64,000 nucleotides of DNA from UBA1240 sp045599185 (GCA_045599185.1 JAZRVO010000029.1:1-64000); one strand, 5' to 3'. Shown: positions 34,215 through 43,987, numbered from the stretch's first letter. Notes: generated by a model not told the origin, from the sequence alone. Numbers and translations: made by a program.

Positions 34215-36986
34215 ATGAATACAGTAGATAAAATCGTTACTGCCATTTTTGGTTCAAAAAGAGACCGTGACGAAAAAGAATTATTGCCAATTGTAAAAAA
34301 AATTAACGAAAAAGAAAGCTGGGCACAAAGCCTTTCTGATGAAGATTTTCCTAAAATTACACAGCAATTCAAAGACCGCCTTAAAAATGGCGAAACCTTA
34401 GAAAACCTTGTACCAGAAGCATTTGCTTTGGTGCGCGAAGCTGCTTCACGCAAACTTGGAGAACGTCCTTACGATTCTCAGCTTAAAGGTGCAATTGTAC
34501 TTAATTCAGGCAAAATTGCAGAACTTAAAACCGGTGAAGGCAAAACCCTTATGACCGTTCCTGCTGCCTACCTTAACTCGCTTACGGAAAAAGGCGTGCA
34601 CGTAATTACCGTTAACGATTACCTTGCAGAACGCAACGCCGAATGGATGCGCCCGGTTTACGAATATCTTGGCGTAAGCGTAGGAATTATAAGTGCAAGC
34701 ATGGATAACGAAGCCCGCATTAAGGCTTACAGCTGCGACATTACTTATGGTACAAACAACGAATTTGGTTTTGACTATTTGCGCGACAACATGAAATTTC
34801 CGCCGGAAAAGAAAGTTCAGCGCGGTTTTGCATACGGCATTGTCGACGAAATTGACTCGATTTTGATTGATGAAGCCCGTACGCCGCTTATCATTTCTGG
34901 TCAGGGCGAAGACGATACATTCAAATACCACGAAGTTGACAAATACGTAAGCCAGCTTGTAGAAGCCGAAAAGAACCCTGAAACCGGCGAATACCCGGAC
35001 GAAGCCCAGGGCGAAGTTATTACCGGCGACTACAAATTGAACGAAAAGAACAAGGGCGTTTCGTTTACCGATCAGGGTATGCTGCACATTGAAGAAATCC
35101 TTCAGAAGCACAACTTAATCAACGGCAGCCTGTTCAATGAAGAAAACTTTGAATACATTCACTATTTTACGCAGGCCGTGCGCGCCCATCACCTGTACAA
35201 GGTAGACGTTGATTATGTAGTTAAAGACCGTCAGGTTCAGATTGTTGACGAATTTACAGGCCGCATTCTTGAAGGCCGCCGTTACGGTGACGGTTTGCAT
35301 CAGGCAATTGAAGCAAAAGAACACATTAAAGTTGCCCAGCGCAGCCGCACGATGGCAACCATCACTTTCCAGAACTTTTTCCGCATGTACGAAAAACTTT
35401 CGGGCATGACAGGTACGGCCGAAACCGAAGCCGTTGAATTTGGTAAAATTTACAACCTTGATGTTGTTGTTGTGCCAACCCACAAGCCGGTTGCCCGTAT
35501 TGACGAAGATGATGAAGTTTATTTAACGGAAAACGATAAGTGGAACGCAATCTGCAAGGAAATTGAAGAAGTTCACAAAAAAGGTCAGCCGGTTCTGGTT
35601 GGTACAATTTCAATTGAAAAATCAGAAAAGCTTTCTGCCCTTTTAATGCGCCACGGCATTCGTCACGAAGTTTTGAACGCCAAAAACCACGCACGCGAAG
35701 CCCTGATTATTGCCGAAGCCGGTGCAAAGGGCGCCGTAACGATTGCAACAAACATGGCTGGCCGCGGTACCGACATTAAGCTTGGCGGCAATCCGGAATA
35801 CCGGGCACGCAAACGCGCCGGAACTGAAGCAACCCAGGAACAGTTTGAAGCAGCCTACAAAATTGAAAAAGAACAGTGGCTTAATGATTATGAAGAAGTT
35901 AAGAATCTAGGCGGTTTGTACGTAATCGGTACGGAACGCCACGAAAGCCGCCGTATTGATAACCAGCTCCGCGGTCGTTCAGGCCGTCAGGGTGACCCTG
36001 GCCGCAGTAAGTTCTACCTTTCGCTTGATGACGATTTGATGCGCCTGTTTGGCGGCGAAAAAATGAAGGTTCTTATGAGCCGTGTTGGCATGCCGAACGG
36101 TGAACCTTTGAACCATTCGCTGCTTAACAAAACAATCGAAAAAGCCCAGACCAAGGTTGAAGAACGCAACTTTGAAATTCGTAAGCACCTGCTTGATTTT
36201 GACGATGTTCTGAACGAACAGCGCACTTTCATTTACAGCCAGCGCGACGACATTATTGCAGACGACAATCTGTCAGTACGAATCATGCAGACTGCGGCTG
36301 AAACTGTTGAAGATTTCATTGAAGAATACAAGTCTGACATTCGCAAAAAAGGCAATCAGGCTTTCGGTACTTTGCTTAACAATATCAAGAAAACTTTTGG
36401 CATTTCCCTCAGCTTAAACGAAAGCGATTACAGTGCCAAAAATGAAGAAGAACTGAAAGATGCCATCATCGAATTTATGCGTCAGGACCTGCAGTCCAAG
36501 GAACTGCTTGCCGGTAAGGAAAACCTTAACTGGTTCATTCGTTCTTTGTACATTCAGGCAATTGACCGCAAGTGGCTTGACCACCTTGAAGCACTGGAAA
36601 GTTTGCGTGAAGCAGTTTACCTGCGTTCTTACGGTTCTAAAAACCCGCTTACTGAATACAAAATCGACGGTTTCAACATTTTCTACGATATGCTTGATTC
36701 AATTCGTGTTGACATTGCTTCTAAAGTATTCCGCGTAAAAATTCAGGTTAGCGAAGACGGTGACGTACACCGCAACGTGCCTGTGCGCCGCGCCAATATG
36801 AATGCACAGCATCAGGATTCAGGTTCTTTTGCATCGGCAGCGAGTGCTACGCCGCGCAGTTCCGTTATGAGCGGTTCAAGCCGCCCGGAAAACGCACAGT
36901 ATATCCGCACCACCCCAAAAGTTGGCCGCAACGATCCTTGTCCGTGCGGTTCCGGTAAGAAATATAAACAGTGCTGCGGTCGATGA
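34215..36986 (+). CDS. secA: Protein translocase ATPase SecA
   Basis: 923 residues. SecA drives preproteins through SecYEG. Seen: Walker A TGEGKT (about 107-112), the DEAD-like DEIDSILIDEARTPLI (Asp replaces the more usual Val-flanked DEVDS only conservatively), TNMAGRGTDIKLG, RGRSGRQGDPG (motif VI), and the C-terminal zinc-binding SEC-C tail CPCGSGKKYKQCC. The helical wing and scaffold domains fit by length. The tail suggests SecB-like or lipid interactions. The stop is followed 13 bases later by plsC behind a GAAGGA site, so the two may be co-transcribed. Confidence 0.97.
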   Translation: MNTVDKIVTAIFGSKRDRDEKELLPIVKKINEKESWAQSLSDEDFPKITQQFKDRLKNGETLENLVPEAFALVREAASRKLGERPYDSQLKGAIVLNSGKIAELKTGEGKTLMTVPAAYLNSLTEKGVHVITVNDYLAERNAEWMRPVYEYLGVSVGIISASMDNEARIKAYSCDITYGTNNEFGFDYLRDNMKFPPEKKVQRGFAYGIVDEIDSILIDEARTPLIISGQGEDDTFKYHEVDKYVSQLVEAEKNPETGEYPDEAQGEVITGDYKLNEKNKGVSFTDQGMLHIEEILQKHNLINGSLFNEENFEYIHYFTQAVRAHHLYKVDVDYVVKDRQVQIVDEFTGRILEGRRYGDGLHQAIEAKEHIKVAQRSRTMATITFQNFFRMYEKLSGMTGTAETEAVEFGKIYNLDVVVVPTHKPVARIDEDDEVYLTENDKWNAICKEIEEVHKKGQPVLVGTISIEKSEKLSALLMRHGIRHEVLNAKNHAREALIIAEAGAKGAVTIATNMAGRGTDIKLGGNPEYRARKRAGTEATQEQFEAAYKIEKEQWLNDYEEVKNLGGLYVIGTERHESRRIDNQLRGRSGRQGDPGRSKFYLSLDDDLMRLFGGEKMKVLMSRVGMPNGEPLNHSLLNKTIEKAQTKVEERNFEIRKHLLDFDDVLNEQRTFIYSQRDDIIADDNLSVRIMQTAAETVEDFIEEYKSDIRKKGNQAFGTLLNNIKKTFGISLSLNESDYSAKNEEELKDAIIEFMRQDLQSKELLAGKENLNWFIRSLYIQAIDRKWLDHLEALESLREAVYLRSYGSKNPLTEYKIDGFNIFYDMLDSIRVDIASKVFRVKIQVSEDGDVHRNVPVRRANMNAQHQDSGSFASAASATPRSSVMSGSSRPENAQYIRTTPKVGRNDPCPCGSGKKYKQCCGR

Positions 36987-36999
36987 AGGAAGGAAAAAA

Positions 37000-37740
37000 A
37001 TGAAAACTTTGTGGATGCTTATAAGAGTATTTTTTAATCTTGTTGCGCAAAATAAAAAATTGCGTCAGGCAAAAAAGCTTGATAAGGAAGGTAAAATAGC
37101 AGAACGCGATGCAATGGTCGTTCCGCTTGTTGGTAACTGGGCTCGCACCATGATTGCCTACACTGGAAAAGATACCAAAGTTACGGTAAACGGTGCAGAA
37201 AACCTTCCTAAAGACGGGGTATGTGTTTTTATAGGCAACCACCAGAGTTATTTCGATATTCCTGTTCTTTTGGGCTATGTTAATACGCCAAAAGCATTTA
37301 TTGCTAAAGCTGAAATTTTAAAAGTACCCGTTCTTTCAGCGTGGATGAAACTTATGCAATGTACTTTTATGGTTCGTAACAGTCCGCGCCAGTCGCTTCA
37401 GGCAATGAATGAAGCAATTGAAAATGTAAAAAAAGGTTATTCACTGGTTATTTTTCCGGAAGGCCACCGCAGCAAAGGTGGTCCGATGCTGGAATTTAAG
37501 CCCGGAAGTTTTAAGCTTGCGTTTAAATCTGGCGCGCCAATTGTGCCTTTTACAATTGACGGTACTTACAAACTGTACGAAGACCACGGAATTGACAGCG
37601 GTGAAGTTTCAATTACTTTGCACCCGGTAATTCCTACTGCCGGTTTATCACGCGAAGAACAGGCAGAAATTCCTGCAAAGGTTCAGCAGATTGTTGCTTC
37701 TGCCCTGGCTGACAAAACAATTGTAAAAGAAGAAAAATAA
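37000..37740 (+). CDS. plsC: 1-acyl-sn-glycerol-3-phosphate acyltransferase
   Basis: 246 residues from the ATG at 37000, which follows a GAAGGA site just past the secA stop; longer in-frame starts overlap secA and are unlikely. PlsC acylates lysophosphatidate to phosphatidate in phospholipid synthesis. Seen: the catalytic NHQSYFD (HX4D), the substrate motif FPEGHRSKGG, and a VPFTIDGTYKL segment matching the fourth conserved block. A hydrophobic N-terminal segment (about 4-16) may anchor it to the inner membrane. One base separates it from the DUF1963 gene. Confidence 0.92.
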   Translation: MKTLWMLIRVFFNLVAQNKKLRQAKKLDKEGKIAERDAMVVPLVGNWARTMIAYTGKDTKVTVNGAENLPKDGVCVFIGNHQSYFDIPVLLGYVNTPKAFIAKAEILKVPVLSAWMKLMQCTFMVRNSPRQSLQAMNEAIENVKKGYSLVIFPEGHRSKGGPMLEFKPGSFKLAFKSGAPIVPFTIDGTYKLYEDHGIDSGEVSITLHPVIPTAGLSREEQAEIPAKVQQIVASALADKTIVKEEK

Positions 37741-37741
37741 T

Positions 37742-38641
37742 ATGTTTGGAAACCTATTTAAAAGAAACAAAAAAGCCGAAGCGGCAACAAATAACGAAAA
37801 AAACAACGCTGAAAGAAATGTCGATAACGACAGCGAAATTTTCGATTTAACAATAGAACAAATCAAGCGCGAATTCAGCGAAAAATATGTAAAAATCAGT
37901 TTTGACAGCATTGATGAAAATATTTTTGCAAGTAAATTGGGTGGTTTTCCGTATCTGCCAAAAGGAGAAAGTTTTCCGCTTGATGAAAAACAAAAGCAGA
38001 TGCAGTTTTTGCTGCAAATTAACTGCGCCGATCTGATAAAATTCGATTTTTGCCAATTACCTAAAACAGGCATTTTGCAGTTTTTTATTGCCAAAGATAA
38101 GCTTTACGGCTGGGATTCTGAAAATCCGACAGAACAGACAGGTTTTAAAGTACGTTATTTTGAAAAAATTGATACCAGCGTTAGTATTGAAGACGTAAAA
38201 GCCCAAATTATTGCAGAAGAAGAAAATAAAGCACGCAGCCCTATCCTGGCAGAAAACATCAGGCTTGTTTTTGAAGAAGGCATCGGCACAATTTCTATAA
38301 ACAATGAAAATTTTGATGATGTTTTTGTTGAAATTTACAATAAAAATTACGGCGAAGCAAAAATTGAAACATATTTCGACCTTGACAATTCAGTTATTGA
38401 CAGAATTACTAGAGATTTAGGTGATTATGGCAGTAAAATCGGCGGTTACCCTGCTTTCTGTCAGGATGACCCGCGATGTACTGATGATTACCGCGCCTAT
38501 GATGCACTTCTTTTGCAGCTGGAAAGTGATTCTACCAATCTGCAATTTGGCGATGACGGAATCGCAAACTTTTTTATTCCCAAAAACGCTTTGAAGAACG
38601 CAGATTTTACAAAAGTTTTGTACAACTGGGACTGTTATTAA
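37742..38641 (+). CDS. DUF1963 (YwqG-like) protein
   Basis: 299 residues, soluble. Diagnostic segments are KLGGFPYLPKGESFP (about 62-76) and SKIGGYPAFCQDDPR (about 236-250), the two aromatic-glycine motifs of DUF1963, plus FLLQINCADL and FGDDGIANFFI. The N-terminal 40 residues are a Lys/Asn/Glu-rich linker. DUF1963 proteins are widespread, often in toxin-immunity or stress settings, with no agreed function. Starts one base after plsC. Confidence 0.82.
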   Translation: MFGNLFKRNKKAEAATNNEKNNAERNVDNDSEIFDLTIEQIKREFSEKYVKISFDSIDENIFASKLGGFPYLPKGESFPLDEKQKQMQFLLQINCADLIKFDFCQLPKTGILQFFIAKDKLYGWDSENPTEQTGFKVRYFEKIDTSVSIEDVKAQIIAEEENKARSPILAENIRLVFEEGIGTISINNENFDDVFVEIYNKNYGEAKIETYFDLDNSVIDRITRDLGDYGSKIGGYPAFCQDDPRCTDDYRAYDALLLQLESDSTNLQFGDDGIANFFIPKNALKNADFTKVLYNWDCY

Positions 38642-38689
38642 ACGCAAAATGCCTTTTTTACAGGAAAATTTGCTTAAAGGACTTTATCA

Positions 38690-41275
38690 ATGACTTCTGA
38701 ATATATGAATTTACCCGTTTACCAGCAAAAACAGCGTATTTTGGATATGCTGGAAAAAAATCAGGTGATTGTTGTTCAAAGTCCAACCGGGTCTGGTAAA
38801 ACAACCCAGCTGCCTGTAATTCTGCATGAAGCCGGTTATTCTTCAACTGGAATGATAGCCGTAACCCAGCCTAGACGAATTGCTGCCCTTTCTGTAAGCG
38901 AGTTTATTTCTAAACAACTTGGCACAAGTTACCCGGGTTTAGTCGGCTATAAAATGCGTTTTGAAGACAAAACCGACATTACCACAAAAATCAAGATTAT
39001 GACTGACGGCATTTTGCTGCAGGAAATGAAACTAGACCCGTGGATGAGCAAATATTCGGTTGTAATGGTTGACGAAGCCCACGAACGCAGCCTGAATATT
39101 GATTTTGTTCTTGGACTTTTAAAGCGTGTTTGCGCCTACCGCAGCGATTTTAAGGTTATAGTTTCTTCGGCAACAATGAACGCCGAACTTTTTTCTGAAT
39201 ATTTCAATAACTGCCCGATAGTAAACATTGATACAATTACCTACCCTGTTACCGTCGTTTACGATCCGCCGACAGTACCAGTCAGCACAATAAATGAATC
39301 GGCCAGCGAAGCCCTTCTTGATAAAATTGACCATACGGTTGAGCGCATTTTGATGAATAACGATTCCGGTGACACTTTGATTTTTCTGCCAGGCGAAAAA
39401 ATCATTAAGGACTGTATTGCCCATTTGACTCATGCACCGTTCGGCAGGCGGCTGCACCTCATTCCGCTTTATGGCCGCCTTGCAAAGGAAGAACAGGAAC
39501 GGGTTTTTGAAAAAGCACCGTTTACGAAGAAAAAAATTGTAATTTCTACTAACATTGCCGAAACCAGCGTTACAATTGCCGGAATTACAAGCGTAATTGA
39601 CAGCGGTTTGGCAAAACTGAATTATTACAACCCGAAAACTTTTACTTCAAGCCTGATTGAAACTTCAGTTTCTAAAGCATCGTGCAACCAGCGCAAAGGC
39701 CGTGCAGGCCGCACCCAAAGCGGAACTTGTTACCGCCTTTACAGCCGTAAAGATTTTGAAAACCGGCAGATGTATACCACTGAAGAGATTTACCGTACCG
39801 ATTTGTCGGAAGTAGTTTTGCGCATGGCAGAACTTGGCATTTGCGATTTTGAACAGTTCGATTTTATTTCGCCGCCAAACCCGGAAGGCCTGCGCGGTGC
39901 AATTGAAACCTTAAACATGCTGAAAGCATTAAATCCAGACCACACGCTTTCATCAATCGGCAAACTGATGGTTGAGTTTCCGTTAATGCCTCGCATCAGC
40001 CGCATTATTGTTGAAGCAATCTTAAACTACCCGAATGTTCTTGAAGAAGCAATTATTGCCTGTTCATTTCTGTCTGCACAGTCGCCGTTTATTTTGCCAC
40101 CCGGCGAAGAAGCTGAAGCGCGGCTTGCCCACCACCAGTTTAGGGCCGAAAAAGGCGATTTTGTTTCTTACCTTTCAATTTATAAACGCTACCTTGCAGC
40201 AGAAAAAAAAGATGTTTTCTGCAAACGCAGCTATTTGGACCAGCGGGTTATGGCAGAAATTGCCAATATTAAAGTTCAGCTTGAACAGATTGTGTCTGAT
40301 CTGGGCGTGCCAGTGCTGAACGGCGGAACTGTTGATGATTATTTGACCTGTATTGCAGTTGGAATGGTTCAGTTTGTGTGCGTACGTGAACGCCGCGAAA
40401 GTTACCGTTCACTCACCGCAGAACACATTCAGATTCATCCGGGTTCAAGTCTGTTCCGCGAAGACCACCAGTTTATTGTTGCCGGTGAAATTGTAAAAAC
40501 TTCACGCATGTTTGCAATGTCTGTTTCGCCGCTGAATAAGAAAATATTGCAGCGGATTGATGCAAATTTGGAAAAACAGCTTTGCAGTGGAAATAGCGAC
40601 GGCAAATTTGCTGAAAAATATAAAAATAATGATGCGCTGGCCGGTAAAAAAAGCGACAGAAAGGCAAAACTGATTAAAGATTCAAATGCAAACGAAACCA
40701 GCGACAATATAGTTAAAATTTGCGGCGAAATTTTTGAAATTGAACGGTTTAAAGGCAAAAAGCAGTTAATTTTACCGTGGCCAAAATTCAAAAGCATTGT
40801 TCACGAAATTAACGATAACGTACCCGACACTTATTTGAAGCAGCTGAACGATTTAAAATCCTGCTTAATAATTCCGGTTAAAAAGGCAAAATACAAGATT
40901 CTTGCCGGTGAAAAATTTTCCCAAATTGTAAAAATCGGAAAAAAAATAGACTTAAACCCTGTAGAAAATAAATCCTGGCCTAAAAAAGCAAACGTAAACT
41001 ATGCCGAAAACCCGGAAGGCCTTTTTGATGCACTGAAATGGGTAATGCGGATTACACCGGCAAAGGAAAAAACAAAGGAATTAGGCTTTATAACCCTTTA
41101 TTCCGACGGGCGCGGAACTTACTGGCTGAAACCTTCCTGCGGTTTTTCTACCGCGCTTAATGAAAGTTTATCCAGCCTGGAACTTTTGATTGATGAAGCA
41201 AAAGACTTAAGTGAAGAAAAACAGACCAGACTGAATAATTTATACCGGCTGTTGAGTGATTTTTATAAAGAATAA
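38690..41275 (+). CDS. DEAH-box ATP-dependent RNA helicase, HrpA-like
   Basis: 861 residues. Motif I GSGKTTQLP (about 35-43), motif Ia QPRRIAA, motif II DEAHERSLNIDF (about 127-138), motif III SSATMNAEL, motif V STNIAETSVTI, motif VI QRKGRAGRT. These define the DEAH family (HrpA/HrpB/DHX). A helicase-associated HA2 segment follows (about 400-500). The C-terminal ~270 residues include a Lys/Asp-rich linker near 640-680 and are not readily matched. Length is shorter than E. coli HrpA (about 1300) and near HrpB (about 810). Probable role in RNA remodelling. Confidence 0.88.
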   Translation: MTSEYMNLPVYQQKQRILDMLEKNQVIVVQSPTGSGKTTQLPVILHEAGYSSTGMIAVTQPRRIAALSVSEFISKQLGTSYPGLVGYKMRFEDKTDITTKIKIMTDGILLQEMKLDPWMSKYSVVMVDEAHERSLNIDFVLGLLKRVCAYRSDFKVIVSSATMNAELFSEYFNNCPIVNIDTITYPVTVVYDPPTVPVSTINESASEALLDKIDHTVERILMNNDSGDTLIFLPGEKIIKDCIAHLTHAPFGRRLHLIPLYGRLAKEEQERVFEKAPFTKKKIVISTNIAETSVTIAGITSVIDSGLAKLNYYNPKTFTSSLIETSVSKASCNQRKGRAGRTQSGTCYRLYSRKDFENRQMYTTEEIYRTDLSEVVLRMAELGICDFEQFDFISPPNPEGLRGAIETLNMLKALNPDHTLSSIGKLMVEFPLMPRISRIIVEAILNYPNVLEEAIIACSFLSAQSPFILPPGEEAEARLAHHQFRAEKGDFVSYLSIYKRYLAAEKKDVFCKRSYLDQRVMAEIANIKVQLEQIVSDLGVPVLNGGTVDDYLTCIAVGMVQFVCVRERRESYRSLTAEHIQIHPGSSLFREDHQFIVAGEIVKTSRMFAMSVSPLNKKILQRIDANLEKQLCSGNSDGKFAEKYKNNDALAGKKSDRKAKLIKDSNANETSDNIVKICGEIFEIERFKGKKQLILPWPKFKSIVHEINDNVPDTYLKQLNDLKSCLIIPVKKAKYKILAGEKFSQIVKIGKKIDLNPVENKSWPKKANVNYAENPEGLFDALKWVMRITPAKEKTKELGFITLYSDGRGTYWLKPSCGFSTALNESLSSLELLIDEAKDLSEEKQTRLNNLYRLLSDFYKE

Positions 41276-41313
41276 TTCAAAATATAATGGAAATATTTAA
41301 TATTTTGGAGATT

Positions 41314-42522
41314 TTAGAATAATTCATGCATAAACGAATTTAACAGTAACAAACCTTGCCGGTTAAGCGCAAATTTATTTTTGGTACAAACGGCAAGGTT
41401 ATTTTTTTGCCATTTCAGCAGTGGTTTTTCCACGTATTTTTCAATTTTTTCGCCAAAACGTTCATAAAATTCTTCCCCATTCGGCCCGGCCAACAGCCTG
41501 AAACCCATCATCAAAAACTCAAAAATTTGCGTTTCCCTGTCTAATTTTTCAGTTTCTTCTATTTGTAAAAACTGCAAAAAATCTTTATTTTCACCATTTT
41601 CTTTAAAATCTTTAAAAAATTGAACATATTTTTCAATATTCGTTGTATTTGTATAGCGCAAACTGTTAACCGTGCCCGTTGCACCGGCACCAATGCCAAT
41701 ATAATTCTGCATTTGCCAGTAACAAAGATTGTGCCTGCTTTGGCATCCGGGCTTGGAAAAATTGCTTACTTCGTACTGGGCAAAACCATTTTTCTCAAGC
41801 AAATCCCGGCCTAAAATCCACCAGTCGTCGCTTTCTTCCGGGTTTATTCTGCAAATGCCCTTTTCTACCATGTCATAAAGTTTTGTATTTTCTTCCAGCA
41901 TAAGGGAATAAAGCGAAATATGGTCTGCGCCGCAATTTATAATTTTCTGCAAATCGGCCAGAAAATTTTCCTCAGTTTGAAAAGGCAGACCGCAAATTAA
42001 ATCGGCAGAAAAGCGGCGCGTGGCAGCAACAGAATTTTCAGAAAAATTATCGCAAAGCCAAAATCTGTTTATCAATTCAATTGCACGCAAATTTTCAGCA
42101 AGCTTGGCACGCCGCCCAATAATTTGCAGCGTTTTATCATTCAGCGACTGAATGCCAACAGAAAGACGATTAACCGGCGTTTCTTTGATTGCCTGTAAAA
42201 AATTTTCTGAAATATCGTCGGGATTGCATTCGATTGTAACTTCTGCGCCGTTTTCAAGCGGACAGATTTTGCACAATTCGTTTAGTAAAAAAACAATTTG
42301 GTTTGGCGTTAAAAGGCTTGGCGTGCCGCCACCAATGTAAATGGAAAACCATTTTTTCGCGCTAAACTGTTTTTGGCGCATTCTTGCTTCGTTCAAAAGC
42401 GCCAGAATGTAATCGTTTTCAATGTTATTTTCTTTTTTTACCGAAAAAAAATCACAGTAAGCGCACTTAGAACGGCAGAACGGAATGTGCAGATAAAGCG
42501 CAAAAGAATCTGAAGGGTTCAT
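41314..42522 (-). CDS. hemW: HemW-like radical SAM protein (coproporphyrinogen oxidase-like)
   Basis: 402 residues. YLHIPFCRSKCAYCDFFS carries the CxxxCxxC cluster motif (C at about 16, 20, 23); then GGGTPSLL, ECNPDD, NRLSVGIQSLND and SLYSLMLEE, the HemW rather than HemN arrangement (no HemN N-terminal extension Cys). HemW is a heme chaperone in characterised bacteria, but its role in spirochaetes that lack heme synthesis is unclear. The start lies nine bases after the end of the signal peptidase gene, so the two probably form an operon. Confidence 0.88.
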   Translation of the reverse strand: MNPSDSFALYLHIPFCRSKCAYCDFFSVKKENNIENDYILALLNEARMRQKQFSAKKWFSIYIGGGTPSLLTPNQIVFLLNELCKICPLENGAEVTIECNPDDISENFLQAIKETPVNRLSVGIQSLNDKTLQIIGRRAKLAENLRAIELINRFWLCDNFSENSVAATRRFSADLICGLPFQTEENFLADLQKIINCGADHISLYSLMLEENTKLYDMVEKGICRINPEESDDWWILGRDLLEKNGFAQYEVSNFSKPGCQSRHNLCYWQMQNYIGIGAGATGTVNSLRYTNTTNIEKYVQFFKDFKENGENKDFLQFLQIEETEKLDRETQIFEFLMMGFRLLAGPNGEEFYERFGEKIEKYVEKPLLKWQKNNLAVCTKNKFALNRQGLLLLNSFMHELF

Positions 42523-42530
42523 GCAGAAAG

Positions 42531-43292
42531 TTAGAAAGCAGAAAATTTGCTGAACGGCCAGAAACGCAGAATTATCTTGCCGGCAATTCTGTCACTTTTT
42601 ACGGCACCCCAGTAGCGGGAATCCACACCATGAGAACGGTTATCGGCAAGTACAAAATATTCGTTTTCGCCCAAAACGATGGGGTCAAAATTACCGCTAA
42701 ACTCGCCTTTTTCCTGCCACTCCGGGTTGAATTCTTCAACCAAAAGGTCGTAGGCGGTGTCTGTAAGTTCAAATTCAGTTAGCGAATGATTCTGGTCAGC
42801 AGGTTTTATGTAAAGCACGTAATTTTTCAAATAAACCGTGTCACCAGGCATGGCAACCAGACGGCGCAAGCAGTAATTTTGGCTTACAAGGCTGGAACTT
42901 GTAACCGGATCGTATTTTTGAAAAGTAACGAAACGCACTACTTTTACTACGATTTTTTGCCATACCGTTGTTTTTTCAGTATATTTTGGCGATAAAATTA
43001 CCAAATCGCCACGATTTAACGGCACGCAGTGCAAAATTGAAGAGAAAAATGGAACGTTGAAAGAATTTTCTTTTTGTGGAGAAGCCAAAGGCGTTGCAAA
43101 AAGAATATCGCCGCCGGAAAGTTTTGGCTGCATACTTTGCGACGAAACGGCAACCGGAAAAATTAAAAAAGTTAAAATACTTATACAAAGCAGAAAAATT
43201 ATCAGAACATAAATAAGACCAAATAAAATGTTGCTGCGCCTTTGCTGCTTAAGGCTGTAAGAATAATTGTAAACACTGTCTCTACTTTGCAT
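42531..43292 (-). CDS. lepB: Signal peptidase I with Arg at the usual catalytic-Lys position
   Basis: 253 residues. One N-terminal membrane helix (about 22-45), then the nucleophile region SSQSMQP with S53, the box D region RRLVAMPGDTV (143-153), and the Box E segment ADNRSHGVDSRYWG. Aligning LRRLVAMPGD with the E. coli pattern IKRAVGLPGD puts R143 where the general-base Lys145 normally is; codons are CGC CGT. Either Arg substitutes, another Lys takes over, or the enzyme is inactive on its own. Extended loops around 70-140 are longer than in minimal homologues. Upstream of hemW. Confidence 0.85.
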   Translation of the reverse strand: MQSRDSVYNYSYSLKQQRRSNILFGLIYVLIIFLLCISILTFLIFPVAVSSQSMQPKLSGGDILFATPLASPQKENSFNVPFFSSILHCVPLNRGDLVILSPKYTEKTTVWQKIVVKVVRFVTFQKYDPVTSSSLVSQNYCLRRLVAMPGDTVYLKNYVLYIKPADQNHSLTEFELTDTAYDLLVEEFNPEWQEKGEFSGNFDPIVLGENEYFVLADNRSHGVDSRYWGAVKSDRIAGKIILRFWPFSKFSAF

Positions 43293-43390
43293 GTTCTTAC
43301 TTTAGCATACAGGTATTTTTTTTTCTATTGGTTTATGCCCGGTTTTTGCTATTTTTTATAGTACACTTTTATTTCCTGGTATGTTTACAG

Positions 43391-43419
43391 TTGAAGATTT
43401 TTTTTTATTCCAATATAAT
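43391..43419 (+). promoter_or_regulatory. Promoter of smpB, predicted leaderless or near-leaderless
   Basis: TTGAAG (43391-43396), 17 bases, TATAAT (43414-43419), eight bases to the ATG at 43428. The eight bases are CATTTTTT-like and hold no Shine-Dalgarno. Confidence 0.55.
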
Positions 43420-43427
43420 TCATTTTT

Positions 43428-43895
43428 ATGAAAAAGGAAGGCACAAAGCTGATTGGCCAGAACAAAAAGGCCAGATTTAACTACACAATCGAAGATTCTC
43501 TTGAATGCGGCATTGAATTGCGCGGAACCGAAGTTAAATCGTTTAGGGAAGGAAATATTTCTTTTCCAGACGCTTTTGCTGAAATTATTAAAGGCGAAGT
43601 ATGGGTGAAAGGTCTGCATGTTTCCGAATATGTGTATTCTTCAATTTTTAACCACGACCCGGACAGGCCTAAAAAACTTTTGCTGCACCGCGACGAAATT
43701 AAACGCCTTGAACGCAAGGTTACGGAAAAAGGCTACACGCTTATTCCCCTTGATTTTTATTTAAAAGACGGCAAGGTTAAAGTTAATTTGGGCGTTTGTA
43801 AAGGTAAAAAAATGTTTGACAAACGTGCTGATATTCGTGACCGGGACTTGCACCGCGACATGCAGAGGGAATTTAGAAACAAGCTGGACGGCTAA
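43428..43895 (+). CDS. smpB: SmpB, tmRNA-binding protein
   Basis: 155 residues. SmpB brings tmRNA to stalled ribosomes for trans-translation. Seen: NKKARFNYTIEDSLECGIEL, GTEVKSFREGNISFPDAFAE, the oligonucleotide-binding barrel, RPKKLLLHRDEI, and the basic C-terminal tail KKMFDKRADIRDRD that extends into the decoding centre. The tmRNA gene ssrA was not seen in the window. Monocistronic with a terminator about 45 bases after the stop. Confidence 0.96.
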   Translation: MKKEGTKLIGQNKKARFNYTIEDSLECGIELRGTEVKSFREGNISFPDAFAEIIKGEVWVKGLHVSEYVYSSIFNHDPDRPKKLLLHRDEIKRLERKVTEKGYTLIPLDFYLKDGKVKVNLGVCKGKKMFDKRADIRDRDLHRDMQREFRNKLDG

Positions 43896-43936
43896 AATTT
43901 TTTACCGTTCTTAAAGTATTCTGTAATTTTAAAATT

Positions 43937-43987
43937 AAAAAACCGGCAAATTTTGTAAAAAAAATACAAAAATCGCCGGTTTTTTAT
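43937..43987 (+). terminator. Rho-independent terminator after smpB
   Basis: ACCGGC...TTTTGTA on the left pairs with TACAAAA...GCCGGT on the right with two mismatches, then a run of T. It may also serve the convergent minus-strand gene at 44067. Confidence 0.8.

Noticed and set aside
41314..41320. HemW as evidence of heme biosynthesis
   Set aside because: No other heme genes in the window; HemW-like proteins occur widely in organisms without the pathway.
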